Shown here: positions 34,512 to 46,339 of the stretch, piece by piece
Layout of the letters: every line of letters begins with the position of its first letter
How positions within the stretch are numbered: position 1 is the first letter of the stretch
DNA from: Hyparrhenia diplandra
Lineage: Eukaryota; Streptophyta; Magnoliopsida; Poales; Poaceae
Direction: 5' to 3'
Assembly (NCBI GenBank): GCA_015847255.1
Contig: JADLZK010011544.1
Span: forward strand, 177,917-241,916
DNA length: 64,000 bases
The notes under the pieces: generated by a model
What the model was told of the DNA's origin: nothing
What the model saw: only the letters and a program-made list of their open reading frames with translations
Databases searched by the model: none
Translations under genes and position numbers: made by a program

Positions 34512-36276
34512 ACCTCTTAAAAAGTTTATAAACTTAGAAATGCACTTTTCAAGTTGAAGATATTTAACTCTTTTGTTTTGTCTGTGCAAATGTGCTCCTT
34601 CGTGGCCACGTGTGTTAACACAATAGTGCTCACTGCGAAAACTATTGTTGTACTAGGTATGACTACAGATGTGGACTTATAAAGCATCTACGAGGAGATT
34701 ATAGATTACCATTGTTGTCATAGAGGAAGGGGGCAAAAGCTACCAAAATCAGGGTGATGACACGAGAACCAAATTCTTCACTCTTGTGTCTCTTTTGTCC
34801 CCTCTTTTCCTTGCCCCTCGTCCACAAACCGAACCCTTTGTTTTATTGTCTTGGCCCCACCTCTGGCTATCTCAATGGCTCTTCTAGCTCCTAAATTTTC
34901 CCCCTTGCACCACATTAACCCTGTTGCAAAGTCTCTAGATTTATATGTGTGGAAAATGAATCCAAGTTATGGTATATGGAATGGTTTCAATCCTATGCAT
35001 CCTGAAAGCACTTAGGTGGATTGGATTTTTATTGGCACAGGTGTGTGATGGAGTTGGCTAGGCATTTCTGGAGAGGGAAATAGCCAATTAAAATTTCCTA
35101 TTAGACTCCAAATAATCACTTCATCCAGAAACATAAGGAATCTAGATTTGTACCACATCATTTTAATTTAGTCATATAAATATTATAATTATCATTACAC
35201 ATTATTGCTAATAAATTTGGTTGAAATTATATAATGACTATGAATTAGGGCAACTTAAAGTCACTTTATACTACCTCTGTCTCGTAAGAACCATAAAAAG
35301 TTTTTCTTTTGAACCTAAAGCCTATGTAAGATATATTTTTTTATACAGTTTTTTTTTTTTTTTGAAACTAAAGTGTAGAGAGGTTGGAGGCACGTTCGAA
35401 AGGCAGATAGTTTTTTTATAAAAACAGGGTGTAGGTTTGGAGCAACCACTAAAACGGCGACCAGAATCCAGATGGGCTGCCCTTGGCCCCTTGCCCTGCC
35501 ATTGCCTCCAACTCCAAGGAAGGCTCCAACGGACGAGCCGACGAGGCGAACGAATGGACTGAGACTGACCTTGACGCCTCGCCTGACGGTTCGTTTGAAA
35601 GTCAGCAGCGACGAACGCGACGCGGGGTGGACTCCGCCCCTTCTCCTCTCCTCTTCTCCCTCCCTCCCTCCGTCGAAATCCAGGCCTTCATTGCCTGAGC
35701 CGAACCTCTGATCCCATCCACCACCTCCTCCCCCTCCGCGGACCCTCGACCTCCCTCCCTCCCTCCCAGTTGAGTCAATCGCCCCTCAACACACGCGGTT
35801 CCTTCTTACTGGTTTCCCGGGAGGCCGGGGAGGGAGGCCTTTCGTGTGTGCGTGTTTCCGCTGCCTGCTGCTGCCGCCTCTTCAAGTAGTCGTCTTCTTG
35901 TTCTTGCACGCCCTTCTCTTCTCTCCGGATTCCTTCTCCCTCCCTCCTTGGACCCCGCCCAGCAGGCGGCGATATCGCACCCTCCCTCGTCGTCCCTCCT
36001 GATACTTGTTCGTCTTCCATTGGTTTCTTTTTAATCCCAACACAAAGTCAGCAGCAGCAATAAGAAGAAGAGAAGACGATCGAGAAAGGAAACCACAGAG
36101 AGTTGCGGCTTCTCGGATTGCTTCGGTTCCACCTCATTCGATTCGATTGGAGAGAATACATACGGATGCCCCCCAAATCGAATCGAATTTCTTGGCAACA
36201 GTAACCACAAACTAGATTCTTGATTCGTCCCATTTTCCTACTGTACTAGTGGATAGAGAACCAACCCAAAAAAAAA
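34512..36276. other. Intergenic DNA and probable 5' leader of the C2-GRAM gene
   Basis: TA-rich to 35440. It then turns CT-rich (CTCCCTCC and CCTCCCTCC repeats, 35640-36000), as is typical of a grass promoter and 5' UTR. Open frames in this stretch (35472-35711, 35846-36034) lack recognisable domains and are likely leader sequence. An A run directly precedes the ATG at 36277. Confidence 0.5.
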
Positions 36277-39200
36277 ATGAGGCTGGTGGTGCGCGTCATG
36301 GAGGCGCGGGGCCTCCCACCCGCGGACGCCGACGGGACGCGGGACCCCTACGCCAAAGCGCAGCTCGGGAAGCAGCGGGCCAAGACCAAGGTGGTGCGCA
36401 AGACGCTCTCCCCGCCTGGGACGACGAGTTCGCCTTCAGGGTCGGGGACCTCAGGGACAACCTCGTCGTCTCCGTGCTCCATGAGGACCGCTACTTCGCC
36501 GACGACGTCCTCGGACAGGTCAAGGTGCCCCTCACCGCCGTGCTCGACGCCGACAACCGCACGCTTGGGACGCAGTGGTACCAGCTGCAGCCCAAGAGCA
36601 AGAAGTCCAAGCACAAGGATTGCGGTAAGGATACACCTTGCCAGTTATCTTGTTTTATTTGTTTGCACTTCATTCAGTTTGTGGTTTTTGTTTCCCTTCT
36701 AGTAGTTAGCTGTTAGTTAGTCGCCCCGTGTCCCATGATGATGATACTCTGTGTAGTGTAGGAGATTAACTGGCAAAACATGTTTGTTTCCTGATGATGG
36801 CTTTTGTAGGAGAAATTCGTCTCTGCGTTTCTCTGGCTCAAAACTACTCTGAAGAGGCAACGGCACTTGCACATTGGGCCTCAGATGACCTTGCATCAAA
36901 TTCAGACAAATCAACTGAACTGGTGAAAGGATCTTCTTTGCCGAGCATTCCTATAGAAGTATCCACAGCGGTACCAGGGATCGATGAGATAGAAGATGCC
37001 AAGGAGGATAAACCAAACGCTACTCCATCATTTGTCAACAAGCTATATCAAATGTTTAATAGTAAACCAAAAGATGCAGAAGCTTCTTCTCCACCTCCCT
37101 CCAAGCTGAATGACAACACTTCAGATATTACCGAAGAAACGCTGTCAACCAACTCTGAAGCTCCTGAGAAGCAGGATCATGATGCCAGTGCAACTATGAC
37201 CTTTGATGAGCTACTCAAGGCCTTCGGTTCTCACAGTGAGGGGAAAGAAATGCCTGAAAATTTGTCAGGTGGAGTTGTTCTTGATCAAGTTTATGCTGTT
37301 GCACCGAGTGACTTGAACACACTTCTTTTCTCTCCAAGTTCAGACTTCCTGCAATCACTTGCTGAGATTCAAGGAACTACAGGTCTTGAAGTTCAACAAT
37401 GGCGACTTGAAAATGACACTGAAATCCTGAGGAGAGTGGTAAGCTACACAAAAGCTCCTACTAGACTAGTTAAAGCCGTGAAAGCAACAGAGGACATGAC
37501 ATATTTGAAGGCAGATGGAGATATGTTTGCAGTTTTTGCAGATGTTAGTACTCCTGAAGTTCCTTTTGGCAATACTTTCAGAGTGGAGGTTTTGACCTGT
37601 ATAATGCCAGGACCTGAACTACCAGATAATGAAAAGTCTTCACGTCTGATGGTCTCTTGGCGCGTAAACTTTGTCCAAAGTACCATGATGAAGAGCATGG
37701 TTGAAAATGGAGCAAAACAAGGCTTGAAGGATAACTACGTTCAGTTCTCTGAGCTGCTGGCTAAATATTTTAGGCCAGTTGATGCAAAAGATTCAACAGC
37801 CAGTAATGAAGTCCTTTCTTCTGTGCAACCAGAGCAAGAATCTGACTGGAAGCTGGCATTTCGAATATTTGGAAATTTCACACTTTTGTCCTCAGTTTTT
37901 GCATTTGTTTATGTTTTTGCCCACATCATACTTGCAAGCCCTAGTATAATTCAAGGTCTTGAGTTCCCGGGCCTGGACTTACCAGATTCTGCTGGTGAAG
38001 TTGTAGTTTGTGGAATCCTTGTTCTACAAGGACAGCGTGTGCTAAATATGATTGCACGATTCATCCAAGCGAAGAGGCAAAGAGGTAGTGCATATCGCTC
38101 GTTTTATGTTGTTTCTTTTTTTTTTGTGGGGAGTGTAATAGATTCTTAACTCAAGTGTTAATTCATCATGCCAACTGGTGACATCAGAACTATGTAAGTA
38201 ATGAAATTTCAGTAGATAAATCCTGCAGTACATGACATTCAAAGCCACAAGAGCATATAGCAGTTATGCCTCAATTGAAGTGCTTCCTAATAGGACTAAC
38301 AGTGTGTTTTTCTTTGATTCAACAAAACCTTCAGGTTTCAGTTACTGTTATGGATAATTACTCTTATAATCTGCCATATTGACCATTTGGATTGTATATT
38401 AGGTGACCATGGAGTCAAAGCACAAGGGGATGGTTGGTTGCTGACTGTTGCTCTGATGGAGGGAGCCAACATGGCAGCAACCAAATCATCTGGTTACTCT
38501 GATCCATATGTTGTATTTACATGCAACGGGAAGACAAAGACAAGTTCGATTAAGTTTCATACCCTTGAGCCTCAGTGGAATGGTAAATCTATACCTTTCC
38601 TTTTTTCTGTCATTCATCAACCATTGCAGAACTCATTTGACATACATTGTCAAGCAGCTTCTCTTATATAATTCTTTTATTCACTAGCAGTTTTTAGTTA
38701 TGTGGATCCATTACTTCAGCACTTCTGTTGGACACTTTGTATTATTTATCTGTAATCTGGTCCTATATAGAACTGCAAGTTGTTGAGTTGTCTGCTATAA
38801 CCTTTCCAAAACTTGCAGAAATTTTTGAATTTGATGCCATGAAAGATCCTCCATCAGTGATGGAAATACACGTGTATGATTTCGATGGACCCTTCGACGA
38901 AGTTGCCTCCCTTGGTCATGCTGAAGTGAATTTTTTGAAATATAATAATATATCTGAGCTTGCTGACATTTGGATTCCTCTGAAAGGAAAGCTGGCTCAA
39001 GCATGTCAGTCAAAATTGCATCTAAGAATCTTCTTAAACAATACAAGGGGTACTGAAGTTGTGAAGGATTACCTGGACAAAATGGAGAAAGAAGTTGGCA
39101 AAAAGGTGAGAATTTCCTCTCCTGTCATCAGTTGTGGCCAGTATCATCCTATCTTGACAATATATTGACTTACCCAAAATTCGTTTTACAGATTGCTATG

Positions 39201-41649
39201 AGGTCTCCTCATACAAACTTAGCATTCCAGAAAATCTTTTCTTTGCCACCAGATGAATTTCTTATCAATGATTTTACTTGTCACTTAAAAGAGGAAAATG
39301 CTAACACAGGTAAATGTCATTGTTTACGCTTATTTTCCTTCTGTGCTGTTTTTTATCATATACTGTGGGTGAGCCTCCAAGCAGTTCAGTTCATAATACT
39401 TCAGCACCCTTGTTGTCATTATCCTAGAAACAAGCTATCAGATTTATGCACATGAATTGTTTCAAAAAAGATTTATGCACATGAATTGTTATGCCAGGGG
39501 TTTGCAAATCTACAGATGGTAGTCAGGCGTTTCACCTTCTATTCCAGATCCTTTGTATATTCATTATGATCCGGCTTCCCAATCTTTTTTAACCATTAAC
39601 CAATATATTCAACTTATTTGTCTACTTATCTTGATTCAGTTATTCTAATCAGTGCTTACTAAAGGGCATCACTTTACAACAATATAGCCTTTTTATGTCA
39701 TCATGCCTGAGAACTAAATCATGTCTGTCTGTATTGCAGGGTCGTCTTTTTCTATCTCCAAGAATATTTGGGTTTTACACAAATCTTTTTGGCCACAAAA
39801 CAAAATTCTTCTTTCTTTGGGAAGATATTGAAGACATCCTACTGGTCCCTGCGACACTGTCTTCAATGGGAAGTCCGTCCCTGGTGATTATTCTTCGAAA
39901 GGGCAGAGGAATGGATGCAAAGCATGGAGCAAAGCAACTGGATAGTCAAGGGAGACTAAAGTTTCATTTCCAGTCTTTTGTCTCATTCAGTGTGGCGCAT
40001 AAGTAAGTGCATTTTCTTGCATGATACATATGAACCCAACTTATCATATGTGGTTGGCCATCACAAGAGAATCTCCTTAAAAAGGGCTGTCTATTTTTCT
40101 TTCTATTTACACGTCACCTGTTTAGTTCTGTTTCTTCATGAGTATGTTTGTTTAAAATGCCAACGGCCTGCTCTACAGAACAATAATGGCACTGTGGAAG
40201 GCAAGGTCCTTGACCCCTGAACAAAAGGTACAGCTAGTAGAAGAGGAATCAGAAACAGAGGACTTCCAAAATGAGGAAGGAGAATCTTTCTTAGGGATAG
40301 AGGATGCCCAAATGTCAGGAGTGTTTTCATCTACAAAGCCTTTTGATGTAAGATTCCTTATTCTATCGAGGCATAATGTGCAATCCACCATGTTCTCCAC
40401 AAAAGGATCAAAGAGTTGCAACTTTGCATTGTAATTAACTTTGTGTCGCTAGGTATCAACACTCATGGGCATATTTGAGGGTGGTCCTTTGGAACGCCGG
40501 GTGATGGAGAAAGTCGGCTGTGTGGATTACTCTGTTACAGCATGGGAACCTGTCAGAGCTGATATTTACCAGAGGCAAGTTCATTATAAGTTTGACAAGA
40601 AATCAGCACTGCATGGAGGAGAAGCAATGAGCACCCAGCAGAAGTCCCCTTTGCCTAATAAGAATGGCTGGCTTGTTGAAGAAGTGATGACACTTGAAGG
40701 TATCCCTCTTGGTGAATGTTTCAATGTAAGATCCGATTCCCTGGTACTTTATTATACAAAAATTTCAATGTCAGCGTATATGTTGCATTTTGCATTATAC
40801 TATATATTAGCATCCTTCAAGTATCAACAACAACAACATAGCCTTTAGTCCCAAGCTAGTTTTGGTAGGCTAGAAATGAAACCCATACGAAACAAGTATA
40901 AAAGAAACACAAAAAAGGGCACAACACAAAAAAGGGCACAAGCTGTGTTTTCTTGGATGCTTCAAGTGTTACATCTTTTTTTTATGATTGACATTCTTTC
41001 TGTCATGTTTTCACTTTTTATTAGCTTGATACTTGATAACCTTGAATGTTTTTTTTGTTCTTTCACTATATTATATCTCTCTTTCTTTTGCTAGGGAATT
41101 CCATGGTCAGCCAGAAACACAGTTACAAGCTGTGTTTTCTTGGATGTCAGTGCCACACATATACTAGTGTGGTGGATATTGACCATTTTTTTTACATTTG
41201 GGCCTTGATGATAATTACAATGGTGGCTATGGTAGAGGATCACCTGATTCTGAAATTTATGTGTGTTACTATTGCAAAATACACAAAAACATTGCAGTAT
41301 TTACAAGTAGATGCACTTGGTAGGGGAAGAGCGAAAGAAAGAAAAATAGTTTCATGGGTCATAGACAACAGTCATCTCTTTTTTTTTTCATCACTTTCAC
41401 TTAAAGTGGTATACTTATTTCTTAATTCCCACTTAATTCTGCTCTCTCTCACAGCTCCATATTCGATACCAACTGGAGGAAAACGCATCCAAGCAGAAGA
41501 CTTGCACTATCCAGGTATCCATTGGCATAGTATGGTTAAAGAGCTGCAAGAACCGAAAGAAGATCACACAGGATATAGAAACCAATGCATCTTCTCGCTT
41601 CAAAAAGATATTCAGCCAACTTGAGAAGGAATCTATACCAGCAAAGTAG
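36277..41649 (+). CDS. C2 and GRAM domain protein with two VASt domains
   Basis: Homologue of the plant C2-GRAM proteins of the At1g03370 type, which bind membranes and lipids and are thought to act at membrane contact sites. Nine exons: 36277-36624, 36810-38084, 38403-38582, 38819-39105, 39192-39309, 39740-40002, 40179-40347, 40453-40725 and 41455-41649. Corrected length is ~1035 residues. Order: N-terminal C2 (MRLVVRVMEARGLP, DGTRDPYAK); a middle VASt region (VYAVAPSDLNTLLFSPSSDF, LRRVVSYTKAPT); a hydrophobic segment near 37870-37950; a second C2 (GYSDPYVVFTCNGKTKTSS, DFDGPFDEV); GRAM (GRLFLSPRIFGFYTNLFGHKTK, FLWEDIEDI); and a C-terminal VASt (GCVDYSVTAWEP, NGWLVEEVMTLEGIPLG). Two single-base errors break it: a missing G at about 36413 in exon 1 and an extra A at 39287-39290 in exon 5. 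Repairing both makes all exon phases agree. Confidence 0.93.
40820..40885. repeat. Short grass SINE/MITE-like remnant in a C2-GRAM intron
   Basis: CAACAACAACATAGCCTTTAG followed by TCCCAAGCTAGTTTTGGTAGGC. This phrase is dispersed in grass genomes, and I recall it as part of SINE-like repeats. It is too short to classify. It lies in the last intron. Confidence 0.4.
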
Positions 41650-42073
41650 GAACCTTGTTTTTGTCTGCGTCCTGCTTTTGCTGGTGCACATATGCTGGCA
41701 CTATGTTTGTTCTTGCGTGTCCTGCTGCCCATGCTGAGCACAGATCAGTGGCATAATGAGAAGTTGCAGCACAAGGCAAAGGCCTCAAGATTTTTGTAAA
41801 GATTACAAAGGGCCTCATTGCAAGATTTTAGATTAGAAAACCTTCAACTAACTGTAAAGCCTGGAATGTGGTTTAACTAACCATGTATACATAATGTTCA
41901 AGCATTGTTCAGACTTAACGAAAGTTAAGAGGATATGAAATTCTGAATCTTGCCTACATCCTTCAGTTAGATTGGAAGGAAAGGTAGCTTCCATGGTCAT
42001 AGAATAAACTGTTAAGATAGCTTCCATGGTCACAGAAAATTACTGTTCTTTTCTTGCACTTTTATTTCATGTA
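41650..42073. other. 3' UTR and flank of the C2-GRAM gene
   Basis: Probable 3' UTR. An internal direct repeat GATAGCTTCCATGGTCA / GGTAGCTTCCATGGTCA occurs about 30 bp apart near 41985-42031. Nothing else is recognised. Confidence 0.5.
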
Positions 42074-42614
42074 AGGGTGTGTTTGGAGCAAAGATTTGAG
42101 GAACGGAGGAAAGGAAGAAAAACACAAGATGACTGAGAAACAAGAGGTAAGGGGGAGAAAACATAGGAATATGAAAGCAATGTAAGAGCAGAAAAGAGGT
42201 ACGAAACCAAATTAGGGCCCGTTCGAACCTGGAAACGGAACAAACTTTAGGGCCTGTTCGACAACACCTGGAATGGACCGGAACAACTACAGCTTTGGGC
42301 GGAGGTGTGGAGTGGAATCTGGTTTGGAAACGGGTTCTGAGATTTGAAATATATGTTTGTCTCTGGCCTGGCCTACTGGAACGAATGGGCCAGCCGGGTT
42401 AGATTTGAAATATATGTTTGTCTCACCCTAGGAACGAATCCAGCCCGTTCGTTCTCATGGCCCGGATTGCATCCTAGAGCCTCACCTTCCGGCTCTAATC
42501 CGGACCGGATGCAGTGAACCAAGGGGATCCACTTGATCTTACCCTGAATGGTTCTGAATTCTTCTTGGTGCAACTGAACGAAGCCTTAGTCTAATGATGC
42601 ACCAAACACGCCTT
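42074..42614. mobile_element. MITE (~540 bp) with GTGTTTGG ends, probably with a second MITE inside
   Basis: The left end AAGGGTGTGTTTGGAGC is inverted relative to the right end GCACCAAACACGCCTT. Inside, AGGGCCTGTTCGACAACACC (42251) and GGTGCAACTGAACGAAGCCT (about 42567-42587) form a second, weaker inverted pair. This suggests a nested element. Confidence 0.6.
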
Positions 42615-42786
42615 GGAGTTTCTCCATGAACCTCGACTCAAATTTTCCAAAGCTTTTGAAAATTCACTAACTTCAAGTGTTGTAACACAAGACAACCACT
42701 ACATGTTGCATGTGTTAACATTTTCAAACCATTTCACCACAGGTTTTCAAACCTATTTGCGCCATCAAGATGTAATGTCAATACAT

Positions 42787-42944
42787 TTCACCTTGTACAC
42801 TAATCCATAGTATCATCATCATGATACATGATGGTTCTTTATGGCAAGTTTTGAAGCCGAAATGATTCACCTTGTACACTAATTCATAGTATCATCATCA
42901 TGATACATGATGGTTCTTTATTACACTACACTATGGTACTGGCG
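42787..42944. repeat. Two-copy tandem repeat, 79-bp period
   Basis: The phrase TTCACCTTGTACACTAAT-CATAGTATCATCATCATGATACATGATGG is present at 42787 and 42866 with one base difference. It contains the palindrome ATCATCATGAT. Confidence 0.85.
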
Positions 42945-43024
42945 GATCTGGATCTAAAGAAACAAACTTTAGTAACGTCTAAGGCAAGTTTTGGTAGCAA
43001 TTGATTTTTATAATACTATTCTAG

Positions 43025-43456
43025 GAGTAAATGCATTTTAGGTCTTTAAACTTTTCCCACCCGCTTAGGTAGGTCTGTAAACTTTTTTTTTCTCATATAG
43101 GTCCATTAACTATGAAGAGTCCCGACCACCATCGAAATCTCGCAGCACGATCTTGCCCGCCTGCGTGACATGCCACTACCACCGTGAACGCCATAGACTA
43201 CAACCGGCCGGATTGAGGAAGAGGAAGTTAAATGGAAAAATAAGCCACACCTTTCCCCTTTATCACGTTGGTTGCACGTGTTATAGTGCCTCTATGGCAT
43301 GCCCGTATGCCATGCAGGCGAACGAGTCCGTGGTGGTGAGATTTGGATGGCGTCTAGGACCCTTCCATAGTTAATGGACTTGGATGAGGGAAAAAAGTTC
43401 ATGAACATACTTAAGCAGGTGGAAAAAGTTTAAAAACCTAAAGTGCATTTCACTCT
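43025..43456. mobile_element. Foldback element (432 bp) with GAGTGAAATGCA-type ends
   Basis: The left arm GAGTAAATGCATTTTAGGTC-TTTAAACTTTT-CCACC pairs with the right arm GG-GGAAAAAGTTTAAAAACCT-AAAGTGCATTTCACTC. The inverted similarity continues through TCCATTAACTATG and GTCCTAGACGCCATC-like parts, so the arms cover ~130 bp each. The centre contains short GC-rich sequence. The ends match those of the larger foldback at 48692-49657. Confidence 0.78.
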
Positions 43457-45660
43457 TGTTTTTTTGGCATATTTGTATGTTATGATAAACTAAGTTGAAA
43501 TGACATGGAAATAATGTGGATAAGCCCACTCAGCTTTGGAATTTCAACTAAACTAGGTGAGTGCCCGTGCGTTGCAACGGGAGAACATCGTAATCCTAAG
43601 TATGTATGAGTAATACATCCAAATTACGATCTGGTATACTGTTGTAGCAACAAAAGCTCCCTAGTACGAAATTTTACTAAATTCAACCAAAAACAAACAA
43701 CTTTAAGAACTTTGAGAGCAAGTTCAGCTTTTCAAAATGGGTGGTTCTAGCATAAAAGGAAAAATGATACGTTCCGATCACTCATTATCTATGCCTGCAT
43801 ATCGAGGACACCATTCAGGATTCAGCAATGATAGAACGCCATCCTAAAAAAACAAATGAAGAATGGTCAAAGAAGACATTTGCCGCAGCTGGCTGCAGGA
43901 AGCACGGGCTGCTCCAACCAACCCGATGGGACCATGAGCAGCAGCGTAGGGCTCAGACAGATTTGGCATGGTGACCGACGCACACATAGGTTGCCCGTGC
44001 AGCGACAACATGGTGTCGTGGCCACACTGCTACCACCAGGAACAAAAATTTCATTAGTATCACTGAACTCTGTCATTCACCTCTCGAATCAACCCCGAAA
44101 GCAAAGTATTTTCATCCCAACTCAAAGGTTATTTTTATATATGTTTAAACAAAAATTGAGCAACTTTACTCCGAAATCGGAGCTTAGTATCAACACCAGC
44201 AGTAACTAGCAGCTCGCTTCAGCCGCTTGCTACCTTTCGCCACCGCCGTGCTATTTCTTTAAGTTGGTTTTGCCTGGTCAAAATTTCTTTATATGGCAAT
44301 TGGCATCATTAATTTGTTTAAGTCACTGGCTGAGGCACTCATTTGCTGTTGGCTGCCTTTCCTCTACAAATTTTGAATTTCGACCTCGTCACTTTCCTGA
44401 GCCGTAGAGATTTCTGAAATAGCAAGGCAACAACATACAGTGAGGCAAACAAAATCCAAACGAGGTACCACTTAATCACTGTCAATTGAACCCCAAACAG
44501 GTACCTTACCATTCTCCATTAGAAAAGGCAGCATCCTCTTGTAGCTTATTAACAAGCTTGGATGATGAACAAACCCGACCTTGTGCATCGGGTAAGCAAC
44601 TAAAACACATAAGAACATATTCTCCATTAGTTTCAGAAAAATGGACCAATCTGAAAATATGATCGTGGATGCTCCAATATCAAACTCACGAGCTTGTTGG
44701 TTAGGTCATGAGGGACAGTCTTGATCTCTTCCGTGACATTGTTGCAGGCATCCTTCACATCGGTGTCTCATCTGCGTCTCCTTCGGTGTTCACCACCACT
44801 GATCACGGAATCCTAAGTGCAGGTTTCATCAAGTGTGTTACCGAAAATGTCAAGCCAATTCAATATAAGTATCAATGGCATATGTCATATCAGCATGGAA
44901 AGCCAGTTCAGAATGCTACTTTTTCCTGCAATGTCAAGCCAATTCAATAAAAGTATGAATGAATGGAAGGTAGCCTCGGTGATCATTTTTTTTCCATAGT
45001 CATGTTCCATTCTATAGAAAGTTTGTGTGCTCTATGAATTTGTAAATAAGTAGTCAAGCAATCTAGTGGTGTCTGAAGTTTTAGCCCATTCAGAATCCAT
45101 TCAAAATCAAACAATGACAGAACAAATAGGTGAGCTTTCAGAATATTTGCAGAAAAAATCAGTCAAGAGGCATTGACGTTGATGGCACCACGCGGCACCG
45201 AGGATGATGCCGAAGGCACCACGAGGCCGTCGTACATCATGTCTGCGACTCCGACGACGACGGTGAAAAAGCCCAGTCACATTGACGTTGGTGCCAACAG
45301 AGTCAGAGACCGCAAAATACCCCCGCATGGCCTCATGAAGATCCGATTTCCCGCACCGCCTGGATTTGCACTGGCTCGGCCGGTTCGGGCTGCGCCACGA
45401 CGGATCGATGTGCCACCACACCAGATCGGGGAGCGGGCGTCGGTTTCACCGAGCGGCAGAGGCCGCGGGTGAGCGGGCGGTAGGGATTAGAGCGCGTTGG
45501 TTTCACGGTAGAATCGCACGGAGCGTGGGCGCTTCAGTTGAGCGAGCTGAGCGGGGCCGGGTTGGCAGGGTGATTAGCGCGGTTAATGACGGGAGCGGGG
45601 TAATTAGGAGCCGGACAAACTCATTTTAGCGGGGGTGGACAATTGCTTTTCCTTCTTTTT
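43457..45660. other. Degenerate transposon-derived intergenic DNA
   Basis: At 43557-43585 is GGTGAGTGCCCGTGCGTTGC followed by AACGGG, a phrase found near the ends of many grass DNA transposons. A direct repeat AATGTCAAGCCAATTCAATA occurs at 44847 and 44928. A GC-rich patch at 45175-45600 has open frames without recognisable domains. Taken together this looks like an old DNA element with host fragments, but no boundaries could be set. Confidence 0.4.
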
Positions 45661-45880
45661 AGGGTGTGTTTGGCAGGGCTTCTCGGAAGGGGCTTCACTA
45701 GAGCGGCCGGAGCCGTTTTGGAGAAGCTCGAAATTGGGGCTCCTCCAAACGCTCCCCGGCTCCTCCTTTTTCCATAAAAAACGGCTCCAAACGGCTCCTC
45801 CTCCTCCCGCCGTTTGGTAGGCTCCTCCAGGAGGAGCCGAGCCGAGCCAAGACAAGAAGAAGCCCCGCCAAAATGCCCTT
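45661..45880. mobile_element. MITE (~220 bp) with TGTTTGGC ends, upstream of the FNBP4-like gene
   Basis: The left end AGGGTGTGTTTGGCAGGGCT is inverted relative to the right end AGCCCCGCCAAAATGCCCT. The interior is rich in GGAGGAGCC / GGCTCCTCC palindromes. It lies ~460 bp upstream of the FNBP4-like ATG. Confidence 0.72.
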
Positions 45881-46339
45881 AGTAGTCGTGAAGATTTATC
45901 AAAACCGTATAGGTTTTTACAACAAAACCAAAAAAAAAAAAACTTGATCTTTGTTTCGTTGTGGAAAAACTTGATGTTGTTTAGATTGCTCGCGGGTAGT
46001 AGAGGAGGAGGAGGTTAGGTGGTTTACGCCCATCGGCGAGGAGAAACAAAGAAAAACCCCAAAAAAGGCTTGATGCTGTTTCGTTGGATGGGGTGAGAAC
46101 TTGCCGCCAACATTTTGTTTAGATTGCTTCGTGGCACCCCACCACGGAGGAGGTTATCGACGCGCTTATCGACGCGCCCACCCACGCCACGAGCCCGCCG
46201 CCGCCTCACCGTTCTCGACCCCTCCCGTCCCGTCCCCTTCGCCTCTTCTGTTCGGCGCCCACCTAGACCTCCAAACCCTAACCCTAGTTCAGTTCTCTCG
46301 CTCCACCCCAACGCATCGAAAACCCTCGGTGCCCGGCCG

